Positions 1-10,083 of a DNA stretch of 64,000 nucleotides are shown here, piece after piece (position 1 is the first letter of the stretch; the number at the start of each line of letters is the position of its first letter). The notes beneath the pieces are model-generated. The model was not told the origin of the DNA. It worked only from the letters and a program-made list of their open reading frames with translations, and made no database searches. The translations under genes and the position numbers were made by a program. Source of the stretch: Alistipes senegalensis (GTDB taxonomy: Bacteria; Pseudomonadota; Gammaproteobacteria; Burkholderiales; Burkholderiaceae_D); assembly GCA_023664945.1 (NCBI GenBank), contig JAMPER010000001.1:1065473-1129472 (forward strand). The letters run 5' to 3'.

Positions 1-179
1 ACCCTGTCCTCAATGACGGCATCCTTCACATGATGGGATTTCACCTCCTCCAGGAAATCGGAATACGGAATGGATGCAGCGCCCGAGGTATTGTCGCCGT
101 CGGTAAAATGTTTGAAGGTCGTAAGAAGGATAACAATGATAGCGCCCCAAATGGCCGCCCGGACAAACATATTGTTCAC
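1..179 (-). CDS. ftsH: FtsH ATP-dependent zinc metalloprotease, N-terminal part (runs off the window)
   Basis: Only about the first 59 codons lie in the window. They encode one hydrophobic segment (about residues 4-20) and then the start of a periplasmic domain with the pattern IPYSDFLEEV, which resembles the YSTFLQEV stretch of E. coli FtsH. FtsH is a hexameric inner-membrane AAA+ protease that degrades misassembled membrane proteins and regulators. I chose the GTG at 177-179 because GAGGAG (185-190) lies 5 bases upstream; the ATG three codons later would be 14 bases away. rlmE lies just upstream in the same direction, the usual rlmE-ftsH pairing. The AAA+ and protease domains are outside the window, so identity rests on the N-terminus and context. 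Confidence 0.9.
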   Translation of the reverse strand, partial: MNNMFVRAAIWGAIIVILLTTFKHFTDGDNTSGAASIPYSDFLEEVKSHHVKDAVIEDR

Positions 180-277
180 AGTCACTCCTCAGGCGCACGA
201 CGCCTTTTTAATCCATGGTTTCATTTTACCCGTATTTTCTCTGATTCGCATCCGGCAGCATACTGCCTGTACTGTTA

Positions 278-925
278 TCAATCTGCCCGGCCCTTTCTCA
301 GCACACGCCCCAGCAAATAAACCTCGGACGACTGGTTTCTGCTTGCCTTGGGCTTTTTCAATGCAACAGAACAAAACTGCGCGCGAAATTTTGCCAGAAT
401 ATCGTTATACCCCAGGCCATTAAAACATTTGACCAGCAAGGAGCCGTCCGGTTTCAGGCAGGTTTGTGCAAAATCAAGCGCCATATCCAGCAAACCTTCC
501 ATTCTGGCGGCATCCGCAGAGGCAATGCCGGAAAGATTGGGCGCCATATCAGAAAGAATAACATCTGCTTTTCCTCCTCCCAGCATGGCTTCCAGCCGGG
601 AAAGAACAGCCTCTTCCCTGAAATCGCCCTGCAGGAAACGGACACCATGAATAGCCTCCATCGGCAAAATATCAATACCAATCACTTCCCCGCAAAGTTC
701 CCCGTTACGCCGCCCCATTTTTCTTACGGCATACTGTGACCAGCTGCCGGGCGAAGCGCCCAGATCCACAACAACCTGCCCGCTTTTAATCAGTCCAGCC
801 TCTTCATCCATTTCCTTCAGCTTGTAGGCGGCCCTGGAACGATAATCTTCTTTTTGCGCCAGCCTGACATAAGGATCACTTAAATGGCTGTGCATCCAGC
901 TTTTATTGAATTTATTTTTTGCCAT
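278..925 (-). CDS. rlmE: 23S rRNA 2'-O-ribose U2552 methyltransferase RlmE (RrmJ/FtsJ)
   Basis: A 215-residue protein of normal family length. The SAM-binding loop LGASPG is at residues 55-60. The catalytic aspartate is in LSDMAPN (D126) and the catalytic lysine in LLVKCFNG (K166), both shifted by two from E. coli D124 and K164. RlmE methylates U2552 in the A loop of 23S rRNA late in 50S assembly. The gene is divergent from yhbY with a 31-base gap and precedes ftsH. ATG start at 923-925. Confidence 0.97.
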   Translation of the reverse strand: MAKNKFNKSWMHSHLSDPYVRLAQKEDYRSRAAYKLKEMDEEAGLIKSGQVVVDLGASPGSWSQYAVRKMGRRNGELCGEVIGIDILPMEAIHGVRFLQGDFREEAVLSRLEAMLGGGKADVILSDMAPNLSGIASADAARMEGLLDMALDFAQTCLKPDGSLLVKCFNGLGYNDILAKFRAQFCSVALKKPKASRNQSSEVYLLGRVLRKGRAD

Positions 926-956
926 TGGCGGTAAAATATCCTTTTGGGGAAATAAT

Positions 957-1418
957 ATGTTGAAACTGACACCAGCACAGCGGCGCAGCCTGCGCGAACA
1001 GGCCCATCACCTTCACCCGGTCGTTATGGTAAGCGAGGCGGGACTGACCGATAACGTTATCAGGGAAATCAGCAACAGCCTGGACGCGCACGGCCTGATC
1101 AAAATCCGCATTTTCGGTGATGACCGCGCCAACCGGATTGAACTTTACCAGCAAATCTGCACCCTGCTGCATGCCGCGCCCATTCAGCACATTGGAAAAC
1201 TGCTCGTCATCTATCGCCCCAAAAAGGAAAAAACAGCCGCTTCTCCTGCAACGGCTTCCTCTCGCGGCATACGGGAAACAACCACCGCCCGGCGGAGCCC
1301 CTCGCGCAGCCGTGTCAAAAAAGTTGCGCTCAAAGGCAATGAACGTCTCACTGCCGGCGGCAAAATCAAGCGGGCAAAAACACGTCAGGTCAGCGCCAAG
1401 AAAAAAAGCTTGGGCTGA
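957..1418 (+). CDS. yhbY: YhbY-type ribosome assembly RNA-binding protein with basic tail
   Basis: A CRS1/YhbY (KH-like) domain covers about residues 1-97, opening [16 protein letters not shown] and containing the GLTDNVI and [11 protein letters not shown] regions typical of the family. YhbY binds pre-50S particles. I chose the ATG at 957 (GGGGA about 7 bases upstream) rather than an earlier in-frame start at 906 that would overlap the divergent rlmE. The protein is 153 residues, against about 97 for E. coli YhbY; the surplus is a low-complexity tail rich in Lys, Arg, Ser and Ala that probably binds RNA. Convergent with greA. Confidence 0.93.
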   Translation: MLKLTPAQRRSLREQAHHLHPVVMVSEAGLTDNVIREISNSLDAHGLIKIRIFGDDRANRIELYQQICTLLHAAPIQHIGKLLVIYRPKKEKTAASPATASSRGIRETTTARRSPSRSRVKKVALKGNERLTAGGKIKRAKTRQVSAKKKSLG

Positions 1419-1455
1419 CCTGTCAGGCTGGTCAAACCTTTTATTGCACTATCCC

Positions 1456-1944
1456 TTAGATATAAAGGACTTCCAATACTTCATATTCCCTTATGCCGGA
1501 TGGCGCTTCCACCTCAATAACCTCACCGGCATATTTGCCGATCATGGCACGTGCAATCGGAGAAGTAACAGATACCTTCATTTCCTTGATATCTGCCTCA
1601 TCATTGCCGACAATCTGGTAACGAACCTGCTTGCCGTTATCCAGATCCTCAAGCAGGACAGTCGCCCCGAAAACAATCTTGCCGTCCACATTCAGCGTTG
1701 TCGGATCAATCACCTGGGCCGAACTGAGCTTCGCTTCAAGCTCGGCAATACGTCCTTCAATAAACCCCTGCTTTTCCTTGGCGGCCTCATATTCGGCGTT
1801 TTCAGACAAATCGCCATGCGAACGCGCCTCGGCAATAGCCTGGATAACTTCATACCGGTCTTTTGTTTTCAGCCTGTGCAATTCATCACGCATCTTTTTT
1901 GCGCCGAGAACAGTAACCGGAATGGATCCCATATTGCTTGACAT
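1456..1944 (-). CDS. greA: Transcription elongation factor GreA
   Basis: A 162-residue protein matching GreA throughout. The N-terminal coiled coil carries the acidic tip motif GDLSENAEYEAAKE, which projects into the RNA polymerase secondary channel to stimulate transcript cleavage; the C-terminal FKBP-like domain ends in REYEVLEVLYI. The ATG at 1944 has GGAG 9 bases upstream. A longer reading upstream to 2013 gives an unrelated N-terminus and is rejected. It lies 87 bases downstream of carB in the same direction and may be cotranscribed. Confidence 0.96.
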   Translation of the reverse strand: MSSNMGSIPVTVLGAKKMRDELHRLKTKDRYEVIQAIAEARSHGDLSENAEYEAAKEKQGFIEGRIAELEAKLSSAQVIDPTTLNVDGKIVFGATVLLEDLDNGKQVRYQIVGNDEADIKEMKVSVTSPIARAMIGKYAGEVIEVEAPSGIREYEVLEVLYI

Positions 1945-2031
1945 AAATGACGACTCCAAAAAACCAGCGAGGCCATCAATGGCGCTGCTTCCAGCACCAG
2001 TATGACCTCGCAAAAATTGACAGATTGAATA

Positions 2032-5000
2032 TTAGTGTAAGGTTTTATGCAAACTTTGTAAATCGTACACATGAATATCATCAAGATAAGCCATGCCCTG
2101 CACACTGGCTTCTGCGCCTGCAATAGTGGTAATGGTACTGACCCTTGCGGCAAGCGCTGAAGTACGGATAGTGCGGGAATCCGCAATGGCATTCCTGCGT
2201 TCCTCCACCGTATTGATAACCAGAGCAATCTCGCCGTTTTTCAGCAAATCCCCCACATGCGGACGGCCTTCTGCCACCTTGTTGATAATCTCCGCCTCCA
2301 TCCCGGCCTGCCGGATTCTTTCCGCCGTACCGCGTGTTGCGACAATTAAAAAACCAAGCTGAACCAGTTTTCTGGCCACCTCAACCGCACGCGGCTTATC
2401 GCTGTCCTTGATAGAAAGGAAAACCTTTCCTCCACGTGGCAAAGCCACGCCAGCGCCCATCTGTGATTTGATATAAGCCTCGCCAAATGTTTTGCCGACG
2501 CCCATCACTTCACCTGTCGATTTCATCTCTGGCCCCAGAATGGTATCCACTCCCGGGAACTTGATAAAAGGAAACACCGCTTCTTTTACACTGAAATAAG
2601 GCGGGACAGTCTCGCTGGAAATACCTTGGGCATCAAGCGTCTGGCCTGCCATACAACGTGCGGCAATCTTTGCCAGCGGCAAGCCGGTCGCCTTGGAAAC
2701 AAACGGCACCGTCCGGGAAGCACGCGGATTGACTTCCAGCACAAATACCTTGTCTTTCAGTTTGCCATCCACCTCTTCCTTCTGGATGGCAAACTGGACA
2801 TTCATCAGCCCTACCACATTCAATGCCCTTGCCATCAGACTTGTCTGGCGCTTTAACTCATCAACCGTTTCAGCAGAAAGGGAATAAGGAGGCAGCGAAC
2901 AGGCCGAATCGCCGGAATGGACGCCTGCCTGCTCAATATGCTCCATCACGCCGCCAATAAATGTACGGGTACCGTCAGAAATACAATCCACATCCACTTC
3001 AATCGCATCATTTAAGAAATGGTCAAGCAAAACAGGCGAATCATTGGAAACCTTCACTGCCTCGCGCATATAGCGTTCCAGGCCGCTTTGCTCATGGACA
3101 ATTTCCATGGCCCGCCCGCCCAGCACGTAGGAAGGCCGCACAACCAGCGGATAACCAATCTCCTGCGCCATCACCAGCGCTTCAGCTTCCGTGCGTGCCG
3201 TCCGGTTCGGCGGCTGACGCAAATTGAGCTTCTGGAGCAGCTGCTGGAAACGCTCCCGGTCTTCTGCTGCATCAATCATATCAGGCGAAGTACCAATAAT
3301 CGGCACACCATTCTTTTCCAGATCCAGCGCCAGTTTCAGCGGAGTCTGCCCGCCATACTGGACAATGACCCCTTCCGGTTTTTCCAGGTCAACAATTTCC
3401 AGCACATCTTCCAGAGTAAGCGGCTCAAAATACAAACGATCCGAAATATCGTAATCAGTAGAAACCGTTTCCGGATTGCAGTTGACCATAATGGTCTCAT
3501 AGCCATCCTCACGCATGGCCATAGCGGCATGAACACAGCAATAGTCAAACTCGATACCCTGCCCGATCCGGTTGGGACCGCCGCCCAACACCATGATTTT
3601 TTTGCGATTGGACGGATTGGCTTCACACTCCTCGTCATAGGAAGAATACATATAAGCCGTGCTGGTCGCAAATTCGCCTGCGCAGGTATCCACCCGCTTG
3701 TAAACCGGACGGATATGAAGCTCACGCCGGCGGTTGCGGACTACCGTATCTGTCGTTTTCAAAAGCCAGGCAAGCCTGCGGTCCGAAAATCCCTTTTGCT
3801 TCAGCATAAACAGCGTATCCCTGTCCAGATCCGCCAGCGTCTGCTTGTCCAGCCAAAGCTCAATATCCACAATTTCCTTGATCTGTGAGAGGAACCAGGG
3901 ATCAATATGGGTAAGGTTGAACACCTCCTCTATTGAAAACCCCTTGGCAAACGCATCGCCGATATACCAGATACGCTCAGGCCCCGGTTCTCCCAGTTCT
4001 TCCCTGATCACCTCCAGATCAGTCGTTTTCTCATTCATGCCGTCCACGCCCACTTCCAGCCCGCGCAAAGCCTTCTGGAAAGATTCCTGGAAAGTGCGTC
4101 CAATAGCCATCACCTCGCCTACCGACTTCATCTGGGTCGTGAGATGGGGATCTGCCTGCGGGAATTTTTCAAACGTAAAGCGTGGAACCTTGGTCACCAC
4201 ATAATCAATGGTCGGTTCAAAAGAAGCAGGCGTCGCGCCGCCTGTAATATCATTTTTCAATTCATCCAGTGTAAACCCGACAGCCAGCTTGGCCGCAATT
4301 TTGGCAATCGGGAAACCCGTTGCCTTTGAAGCCAGCGCAGAAGAACGCGAAACCCGCGGGTTCATCTCAATAACAATTATGCGGCCATTTTTCGGGTTAA
4401 TCGCAAACTGCACATTGGAACCGCCCGTATCCACCCCGATTTCGCGCAAAATGGCAATTGAGGCATCGCGCATCAACTGGTATTCCTTGTCGGTGAGCGT
4501 TTGTGCCGGCGCAACCGTAATGGAATCGCCCGTATGGATACCCATCGGATCAAGATTCTCAATCGAGCAAACAATAATGCAGTTATCTGCCTTATCGCGC
4601 ACCACCTCCATCTCAAACTCTTTCCAGCCAATCAGCGATTCCTCAATCAGCAGCTCGTTTGTAGGAGAAGCCTCCAGGCCCCGGCGGCAAATCAGCTCGA
4701 ATTCCTCGGCATTATAGGCAATGCCGCCGCCTGTCCCGCCCAGCGTAAACGAGGGGCGGATAATGACAGGGAAACCCATCTGTTTTTGCACTTCCCATGC
4801 GTCTTCCATAGAATGCGCAATACCGGAACGGGCCGATTCCAGGCCAATCCGTGTCATGGATTCCTTGAACTTGGAACGGTCTTCCGCCTTGTCAATCGCT
4901 TCCGGAGAAGCCCCGATCAGCTCAACCCCGTATTTTTCAAGCACACCGTTATTAAACAGGTCAAGCGCACAATTCAACGCCGTCTGCCCGCCCATCGTCG

Positions 5001-5262
5001 GCAAAATGGCATCCGGGCGCTCCCTTTCGATAATCCGCTCGACAACGCGCCAGTTAACCGGCTCAATAAACGTCACATCCGCCATCTCCGGATCTGTCAT
5101 AATCGTGGCAGGATTACTGTTGACCAGAATAACCCGGTAACCCTCCTCACGCAGCGCCTTGCAGGCCTGCGCACCGGAATAGTCAAATTCACAGGCCTGT
5201 CCAATCACAATCGGGCCGGCGCCGATAATGAGAATACTCTTGATATCAGTACGTTTTGGCAT
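2032..5262 (-). CDS. carB: Carbamoyl-phosphate synthase large subunit
   Basis: 1076 residues, the normal size (E. coli 1073). Two homologous ATP-grasp halves are visible: the first begins [21 protein letters not shown] and the second [20 protein letters not shown] near residue 557. The C-terminal third holds the allosteric MGS-like domain, starting around [11 protein letters not shown]. The enzyme makes carbamoyl phosphate from bicarbonate, glutamine-derived ammonia and two ATP for arginine and pyrimidine synthesis. It follows carA by 11 bases, as in a standard carAB operon. Confidence 0.98.
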   Translation of the reverse strand: MPKRTDIKSILIIGAGPIVIGQACEFDYSGAQACKALREEGYRVILVNSNPATIMTDPEMADVTFIEPVNWRVVERIIERERPDAILPTMGGQTALNCALDLFNNGVLEKYGVELIGASPEAIDKAEDRSKFKESMTRIGLESARSGIAHSMEDAWEVQKQMGFPVIIRPSFTLGGTGGGIAYNAEEFELICRRGLEASPTNELLIEESLIGWKEFEMEVVRDKADNCIIVCSIENLDPMGIHTGDSITVAPAQTLTDKEYQLMRDASIAILREIGVDTGGSNVQFAINPKNGRIIVIEMNPRVSRSSALASKATGFPIAKIAAKLAVGFTLDELKNDITGGATPASFEPTIDYVVTKVPRFTFEKFPQADPHLTTQMKSVGEVMAIGRTFQESFQKALRGLEVGVDGMNEKTTDLEVIREELGEPGPERIWYIGDAFAKGFSIEEVFNLTHIDPWFLSQIKEIVDIELWLDKQTLADLDRDTLFMLKQKGFSDRRLAWLLKTTDTVVRNRRRELHIRPVYKRVDTCAGEFATSTAYMYSSYDEECEANPSNRKKIMVLGGGPNRIGQGIEFDYCCVHAAMAMREDGYETIMVNCNPETVSTDYDISDRLYFEPLTLEDVLEIVDLEKPEGVIVQYGGQTPLKLALDLEKNGVPIIGTSPDMIDAAEDRERFQQLLQKLNLRQPPNRTARTEAEALVMAQEIGYPLVVRPSYVLGGRAMEIVHEQSGLERYMREAVKVSNDSPVLLDHFLNDAIEVDVDCISDGTRTFIGGVMEHIEQAGVHSGDSACSLPPYSLSAETVDELKRQTSLMARALNVVGLMNVQFAIQKEEVDGKLKDKVFVLEVNPRASRTVPFVSKATGLPLAKIAARCMAGQTLDAQGISSETVPPYFSVKEAVFPFIKFPGVDTILGPEMKSTGEVMGVGKTFGEAYIKSQMGAGVALPRGGKVFLSIKDSDKPRAVEVARKLVQLGFLIVATRGTAERIRQAGMEAEIINKVAEGRPHVGDLLKNGEIALVINTVEERRNAIADSRTIRTSALAARVSTITTIAGAEASVQGMAYLDDIHVYDLQSLHKTLH

Positions 5263-5273
5263 ATTTTCGCTGT

Positions 5274-6419
5274 CTATTTTTGTTTTGCCTTTTCCATCAG
5301 GCCAATGAAACGGTCAAAAAGGTAATCCACATCGCCGGGACCGGGAGAGGCTTCCGGATGTCCCTGGAAACAGAAAGCAGGCTTGTCCGTGCGTTCAAAT
5401 CCCTGCAAAGTCCCATCGAAAAGAGAACGGTGCGTAATACGGCAGTTGGCAGGAAGCGTTGCGGCATCCACGGCAAAACCATGATTTTGCGAAGTAATCA
5501 TTACCTTGCCGGTATCCAGATCCTGCACAGGGTGGTTGGCGCCATGATGGCCAAACTTCATCTTTCCGGTTTTTGCGCCTGAAGCCAGCGCCATAATCTG
5601 GTGCCCGAGACAAATGCCGAAAACCGGAATCCCCCGTTCAATCAGTTCGCGCGTTGCCTTAATCGCATAATCGCATGGCTGCGGGTCACCCGGCCCGTTT
5701 GAGAGAAAAATACCGTCAGGATGGTAAGACAATGCTTCTTCAGCCGTTGTTTTGGCCGGCACCACCGTCACCCTGCAACGGCGTTCCGTCAGCATACGAA
5801 GAATATTGCGTTTGACACCGTAATCAAAAGCCACTACATGATACAGCGGTTTGTCGAGCTTGCCATAACCCACCCCGAGGCGCCACTGCGTCTCTGTCCA
5901 TTCATAAAGCTGCGCCGTTGTCACCTTCTGCGCCAGATCCAGCCCGGCAAGCGAACGGGCAGAACGCGCCAGCGCCAATGCCGCCGCCTCATCCGTTCCC
6001 GTAACAATAGCGCCGCTCTGGTTTCCCTTTTCCCGCAGCACACGGGTCAGCCTGCGGGTATCAATACCCGCAATCGCCACCACACCGCCTTCTTTCAGAT
6101 AACCCGAAAGCGATTGCGTCGTCCGGAAATTGGAAGTCAGGCGGGGCAAATCCTTGATAATCAGGCCAGCGGCATGAATACGGGTAGATTCAACATCTTC
6201 CGGATTCACCCCGGTATTGCCGATATGGGGATAAGTCAGGGTAACAATCTGGTTACTATAACTGGGATCGGTCAGAATTTCCTGGTAACCCGTCATGGAA
6301 GTATTAAAAACGACCTCTCCGGATGTCTGCCCTTCCGCGCCGATGGAACAGCCGCGGAAAATATTGCCGTCTGCCAGTGCTAAAACGGCCGGTGCTGGTT
6401 GTCCTGATGGAAATGACAA
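5274..6419 (-). CDS. carA: Carbamoyl-phosphate synthase small (glutaminase) subunit
   Basis: 381 residues. The N-terminal domain contains [20 protein letters not shown]; the C-terminal class I glutamine amidotransferase domain has the nucleophile motif GICLGHQ and the GHPEASPGP His/Glu region. It supplies ammonia to CarB through the intersubunit tunnel. The start is TTG at 6417-6419 with AGGAG 6 bases upstream; no ATG lies in a suitable place, and the N-terminus aligns with E. coli CarA from this point. The TTG start and a roughly 130-base leader with a palindrome suggest moderated expression. Confidence 0.96.
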   Translation of the reverse strand: MSFPSGQPAPAVLALADGNIFRGCSIGAEGQTSGEVVFNTSMTGYQEILTDPSYSNQIVTLTYPHIGNTGVNPEDVESTRIHAAGLIIKDLPRLTSNFRTTQSLSGYLKEGGVVAIAGIDTRRLTRVLREKGNQSGAIVTGTDEAAALALARSARSLAGLDLAQKVTTAQLYEWTETQWRLGVGYGKLDKPLYHVVAFDYGVKRNILRMLTERRCRVTVVPAKTTAEEALSYHPDGIFLSNGPGDPQPCDYAIKATRELIERGIPVFGICLGHQIMALASGAKTGKMKFGHHGANHPVQDLDTGKVMITSQNHGFAVDAATLPANCRITHRSLFDGTLQGFERTDKPAFCFQGHPEASPGPGDVDYLFDRFIGLMEKAKQK

Positions 6420-6476
6420 AGGTAACTCCTGTCTGGTTACCGCAACAGCACTGCATCGTCAGGCCGCAATAACCTG

Positions 6477-6497
6477 CCGAATAGGCTATCTATTCGG
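6477..6497 (-). promoter_or_regulatory. Palindrome in the carAB leader
   Basis: Perfect inverted repeat: CCGAATAG (6477-6484), 5-base loop, CTATTCGG (6490-6497). In the carA transcript it would form an 8-bp hairpin about 60 bases before the SD of carA. No U tract follows it on the minus strand, so it is not an ordinary terminator. It could be an RNA structure or an operator; the function is inference only. Confidence 0.5.
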
Positions 6498-6558
6498 TAA
6501 AAACGTCTTGACTGGATTCCGGTTATGCAGGCGTTACGGTTGAATTGAATGTAGCGGG

Positions 6559-6587
6559 ATTATAGCTGAAAATCAATACCCCGGCAA
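6559..6587 (-). promoter_or_regulatory. Predicted sigma-70 promoter of carAB
   Basis: On the minus strand TTGCCG (6582-6587) and TATAAT (6559-6564) are separated by exactly 17 bases. The -10 is a perfect consensus. Transcription would start near 6552, about 130 bases before the carA TTG. The -35 lies inside the stem of the preceding trpS terminator hairpin. Confidence 0.7.
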
Positions 6588-6601
6588 ACAGGCCGGGGTA
6601 T
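6576..6601 (-). terminator. Predicted terminator of the htpX-yciO-M50-trpS series
   Basis: Stem ATACCCCGGC (6576-6585) pairs perfectly with GCCGGGGTAT (6592-6601) around a 6-base loop. On the minus strand the stem is followed by TTGATTTTC, a modest U-rich stretch, 37 bases after the trpS stop. It overlaps the carAB -35 element. Confidence 0.6.
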
Positions 6602-6637
6602 CTCCCCTTCCCGTTCCCGCCTTAAAAACATACCGCC

Positions 6638-7849
6638 TTATACCTTGCCGTGATACCCAAGCCCCATCGCCTCACGGACATCTTTCATCGTCTCGCGTGC
6701 CAAAGCCTGCGCCCTGGCGCAGCCTGCCTCAAGCACCTCCCGCACATAGGCCGGATTATCCAGATACTTCTGCGCACGCTCGTGAAAAGGCTCCTGCTCA
6801 CGGATAATCGCATCAATAACCGGCTGCTTGCATTCCAGGCAGCCAATACCGGCAGAACAACACCCCTTTTGTACCCAGGCCCGGGTTGCCTCATCCGAAT
6901 AAACCACATGAAACTGCCAGACCGGACATTTCTCCGGATTACCGGGATCAGTCCGGCGCACCCTCGCAGGATCCGTTTTCATCCCCCGTATTTTCCGGGT
7001 AACATCTTCCGGTTTTTCCCTGAGGGAAATGGCATTGCCATAGCTCTTGGACATCTTTTGCCCATCCAGCCCCGGCAGGCGGGAAGCTTCCGTCAGCATC
7101 ACTTCAGGCTCAATTAAAATTTGCCGGCCGGTACCTTCAAGCCAGGCTGCCAGCCTTTCCCTGTCTGCTTTGGAAAGGCTGCCGGCATTGCCCAAAAGCA
7201 CATGTGCCTCCTGCAAGGCCTGCACATCCCCTTTTTCCTGATAGGCGTTTCGCAAATTCATAAATAATTTGGCAGCTTTCCCGCCCATCTTTTTCACCGC
7301 ATCCTGCGCCTTTTCAACAAACCCCGGCTCCCTGCCATACATATGGTTAAACCGCCGTGCCATTTCCCGCATAATTTCAATATGGGGAATCTGGTCTTCC
7401 CCCACCGGCACCCGGTTGGCGCGATAAATCAGCACATCCGCCGCCATCATGACCGGATACCCCAGAAAACCAAATGTCGTCAAATCCTTGTGGGAAAGCT
7501 TTTCAAGCTGATCCTTGTAGGTCGGTACCCGTTCAAGCCAGCCAAGCGGCGTTGCCATACCAAGAAGCAGCGTCAGTTCCGCATGTTCCACCACCCTGGA
7601 CTGAATAAAAACAGACGCCTTTTCAGGATCAATACCGGCAGCCAGCCAGTCAATCACCATATCCCACGCGCTTTGCTCAATCGTTTCCGCCTCATCATAG
7701 TGCGTCGTCAGCGCATGCCAGTCAGCCACAAAAAAAAGGCTTTCCACCTCATGCTGGATACGAATCCAGTTTTTAAGCGCGCCATGGAAATGGCCCAGAT
7801 GCATGGCGCCTGTCGGGCGCATGCCGGAAACAACTCTAGCAGGATACAT
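6638..7849 (-). CDS. trpS: Tryptophanyl-tRNA synthetase, long form with four-cysteine motif
   Basis: 403 residues, a class I synthetase with the HIGH-type motif GAMHLGHFHGAL near residue 14 and KMSKS in DGQKMSKSYGN. It is longer than the 330-residue B. subtilis/E. coli type because of an insertion before the KMSKS loop. It charges tRNA-Trp. The C-terminal anticodon-binding region contains Cys308, Cys330-Cys331, Cys337 and Cys340 (spacing C-x21-C-x6-C-x2-C, or x22/x5 using the second of the pair), close to the motif that holds a [4Fe-4S] cluster in Thermotoga TrpRS. Start ATG 7849 was chosen because the protein there begins MYPARVVSGMRPTG, as in relatives. It lies 10 bases after the M50 protease gene. 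Confidence 0.97.
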   Translation of the reverse strand: MYPARVVSGMRPTGAMHLGHFHGALKNWIRIQHEVESLFFVADWHALTTHYDEAETIEQSAWDMVIDWLAAGIDPEKASVFIQSRVVEHAELTLLLGMATPLGWLERVPTYKDQLEKLSHKDLTTFGFLGYPVMMAADVLIYRANRVPVGEDQIPHIEIMREMARRFNHMYGREPGFVEKAQDAVKKMGGKAAKLFMNLRNAYQEKGDVQALQEAHVLLGNAGSLSKADRERLAAWLEGTGRQILIEPEVMLTEASRLPGLDGQKMSKSYGNAISLREKPEDVTRKIRGMKTDPARVRRTDPGNPEKCPVWQFHVVYSDEATRAWVQKGCCSAGIGCLECKQPVIDAIIREQEPFHERAQKYLDNPAYVREVLEAGCARAQALARETMKDVREAMGLGYHGKV

Positions 7850-7859
7850 GATAGTCACA

Positions 7860-8516
7860 CTAATGTAAGAAAAAAGTAACGGGATACAGCACAAACTGGA
7901 CAGTCACAATGCCGGCATACAGCAGCGGCCGCATCCAGTAATCCAGCATTTTAAAGTAAACCAGCGCCAGTACGATAAAAAAACCGTAGGGTTCCACCTT
8001 TGCAAACCGCCAGGCCAGCCTGGCAGGCAAAAGACTGGTTAAAATACGGCCGCCATCCAAAGGCGGAACAGGAAAAAGATTAAAGGCAAACAAAACCAGA
8101 TTGCTCAGGATACCGGCATCAGCCATCTGAAGCAGAAAAGGCTGCCGCAAACCGCCTGCCACAACGGCAATCTTCATAACCTGCCACAACAACGCCATCA
8201 GCAAATTGGAAGCCGGGCCAGCCAGCGCAACCAGCGCCGAATCCCGCCTGGGATTGCGCAAGCCGCTGAAATTTACCGGCACCGGTTTGGCATAACCGAA
8301 AACAAAAGGGCTGTTCAATAAAATCAGTGCAGCGGGAATCAGGACAGTTCCCACCAAATCAACATGCCGGAGCGGATTAAGGCTCATCCGGCCACGCGAA
8401 TAAGCCGTATTGTCGCCAAAATACCGGGCCGCATAGGCATGGGAAGCCTCATGCAGCGTCACAGCCAGCAACACCGGCAGCGCCCAGACAGCAACCGTAT
8501 AAAGCGTATGGCTCAT
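7860..8516 (-). CDS. Site-2 protease family (M50) intramembrane metallopeptidase
   Basis: 218 residues with several hydrophobic segments. The zinc motif HEASH (HExxH) sits in the first membrane segment, and the second metal ligand region NLFPVPPLDGGRIL (N-x-x-P-x-P-x-L-D-G) follows in a later one, which defines the short bacterial M50 subfamily. Such proteins cleave within or next to the membrane; the substrate is unknown here. It sits between yciO and trpS, a neighbourhood common in Burkholderiales. Start ATG 8516 is preferred to an upstream TTG at 8534. Confidence 0.92.
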   Translation of the reverse strand: MSHTLYTVAVWALPVLLAVTLHEASHAYAARYFGDNTAYSRGRMSLNPLRHVDLVGTVLIPAALILLNSPFVFGYAKPVPVNFSGLRNPRRDSALVALAGPASNLLMALLWQVMKIAVVAGGLRQPFLLQMADAGILSNLVLFAFNLFPVPPLDGGRILTSLLPARLAWRFAKVEPYGFFIVLALVYFKMLDYWMRPLLYAGIVTVQFVLYPVTFFLH

Positions 8517-8561
8517 CAACCTACATCCAGGCAAATTGCCGCCATACCGGGAAAACGAAAA

Positions 8562-9185
8562 CTACAGGCCGAATACACTGGCATCCCCGCCGCCGCTGCG
8601 AACCAGAACCGGTTCCTTGTCCGTCAAGTCAATTACCGTCGTCGGGATAAAACTGCACGCGCCGCCATCCACAATAGCGTCAATCTCGTTTTTCAGCCTT
8701 TCCTCAATATGCTCCGGGTGTGTCAGCGGATCCGTTTCCCCGGGCAAAATCAGCGTCGTTCCCAAAAGCGGCTCGCCCACCTCCTCCAGGAACATTTGCA
8801 TAATGCGGTTATCCGGCACACGGATACCAATCGTCTTGCGTGAAGGATGGCTCAGGCGGCGCGGCACCTCCCGGGTTGCCTCCAAAATAAAAGTAAACGC
8901 GCCGGGCAAAGCAGCCTTCAACATGCGGAACTGGCTGTTATCCACCTTTGCATAAACACCAATTTCCCTCAAATCCCGGCACATCAACGTCAAATGATGC
9001 TTTTCGCCTACCTGCCGGATATGGCGCAACCGGTCAGAAGCCCCCTTGTCCTCCAGGCGGCAGACAAGAACATAACAGGCATCCGTCGGCACAGCGATAA
9101 CACCGCCTTTCCGCACAATCTCCGCCGCCTGCTTAATCAGGCGATGCTGCGGATTATCCGGATGAATCTGAAAAATCTGGCTCAT
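8562..9185 (-). CDS. yciO: YciO-type protein of the Sua5/YrdC family
   Basis: 207 residues. The start MSQIFQIHPDNPQHRLI closely follows E. coli YciO, and the body keeps GGVIAVPTDACY, HHLTLMCRDL, PGAFTFILEATREVPRRL and KTIGIRVPDN, the YrdC nucleotide-binding fold. Sua5/YrdC proteins make threonylcarbamoyl-adenylate for the tRNA t6A modification; YciO proteins are the paralogous branch, whose exact role is less settled, so I do not call this TsaC. ATG at 9185, with another ATG at 9188. Confidence 0.92.
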   Translation of the reverse strand: MSQIFQIHPDNPQHRLIKQAAEIVRKGGVIAVPTDACYVLVCRLEDKGASDRLRHIRQVGEKHHLTLMCRDLREIGVYAKVDNSQFRMLKAALPGAFTFILEATREVPRRLSHPSRKTIGIRVPDNRIMQMFLEEVGEPLLGTTLILPGETDPLTHPEHIEERLKNEIDAIVDGGACSFIPTTVIDLTDKEPVLVRSGGGDASVFGL

Positions 9186-9207
9186 CATAACTTTTCTTTT
9201 CAGACCA

Positions 9208-10083
9208 TCAGCTAACCTGGGCCTGTAAAGCTTCAATCCGTTTTTCAATAGGCGGATGCGTTCTGAAAAGCGCCGTCAACCTGCCGGAACTGTTAATACC
9301 GGCAGCCGTCAGGTTCTTGGGCAATTCACCCGAAGCCAGGCTGCCCAGCCGTTGCAAGGCATGAATCATCGGCTGGCGGCGGCCCATCAGCTTCGCAGAA
9401 CCGGCGTCAGCCCGATATTCCCGCCTGCGGGAAAACCAGGCAACAATAATCGAAGCCAGCAAACCAAACACAATCTCGCAAACCATGACCGTCACATAAT
9501 ATCCCATGCCAACGCCCCTGTTTTCCGAATCGCGCGAAAGCCCCCTGTCCACAAAAAAACCGACAACCCGCGCCAGGAAAATCACAAAAGTATTCACCAC
9601 TCCCTGCAACAAGGTCATCGTCACCATATCCCCGTTGGCAATATGAGCCACCTCATGGGCCAGCACTGCCTCCACTTCCTCATAGGTCATGTTTTGCAAC
9701 AGGCCGGTTGAAACCGCCACCAGCGCCGAATTCTTAAAAGCGCCCGTTGCAAAAGCATTTGGCTCACCCTCATAAACGGCTACCTCCGGCATACCGATAC
9801 CGGCAGTCCTTGCCAGCCTTTCCACCGTTGCCAGCAGCCACCTTTCCGTCTCATTGGCAGGCGTAACAATCACGCGCGCGCCCGTTCCCTGTTTTGCCAG
9901 AAACTTGCTGAGAAAAAGGGAAATAAAAGAGCCGGTAAAGCCAAACACCAGTGCAAACACAAACAGGGAATAATAATCCAGACCACGCGCCGTCATATAG
10001 CGGCCAACGCCCAGAAAAGAGAGCGTAATGGAAGCCACCAGCATAACGGCAAGATTGGTCAAAATAAAAAGAATAATCCTCAT
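9208..10083 (-). CDS. htpX: HtpX membrane zinc metalloprotease
   Basis: 291 residues. Two N-terminal membrane segments (about residues 3-26 and 36-60), the zinc motif HEVAH at residues 143-147, a further hydrophobic pair, and the third ligand in the [11 protein letters not shown] region. HtpX is an M48B protease of the inner membrane that works with FtsH on misfolded membrane proteins; both occur in this window. The protein ends [14 protein letters not shown], characteristic of the family. Confidence 0.96.
   Translation of the reverse strand: MRIILFILTNLAVMLVASITLSFLGVGRYMTARGLDYYSLFVFALVFGFTGSFISLFLSKFLAKQGTGARVIVTPANETERWLLATVERLARTAGIGMPEVAVYEGEPNAFATGAFKNSALVAVSTGLLQNMTYEEVEAVLAHEVAHIANGDMVTMTLLQGVVNTFVIFLARVVGFFVDRGLSRDSENRGVGMGYYVTVMVCEIVFGLLASIIVAWFSRRREYRADAGSAKLMGRRQPMIHALQRLGSLASGELPKNLTAAGINSSGRLTALFRTHPPIEKRIEALQAQVS

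Noticed and set aside
1395..1456. Short TGACC/GGTCA hairpin between yhbY and greA as a terminator
   Set aside because: Stem of only 5 bp, and the T run on the minus strand is too far from it.
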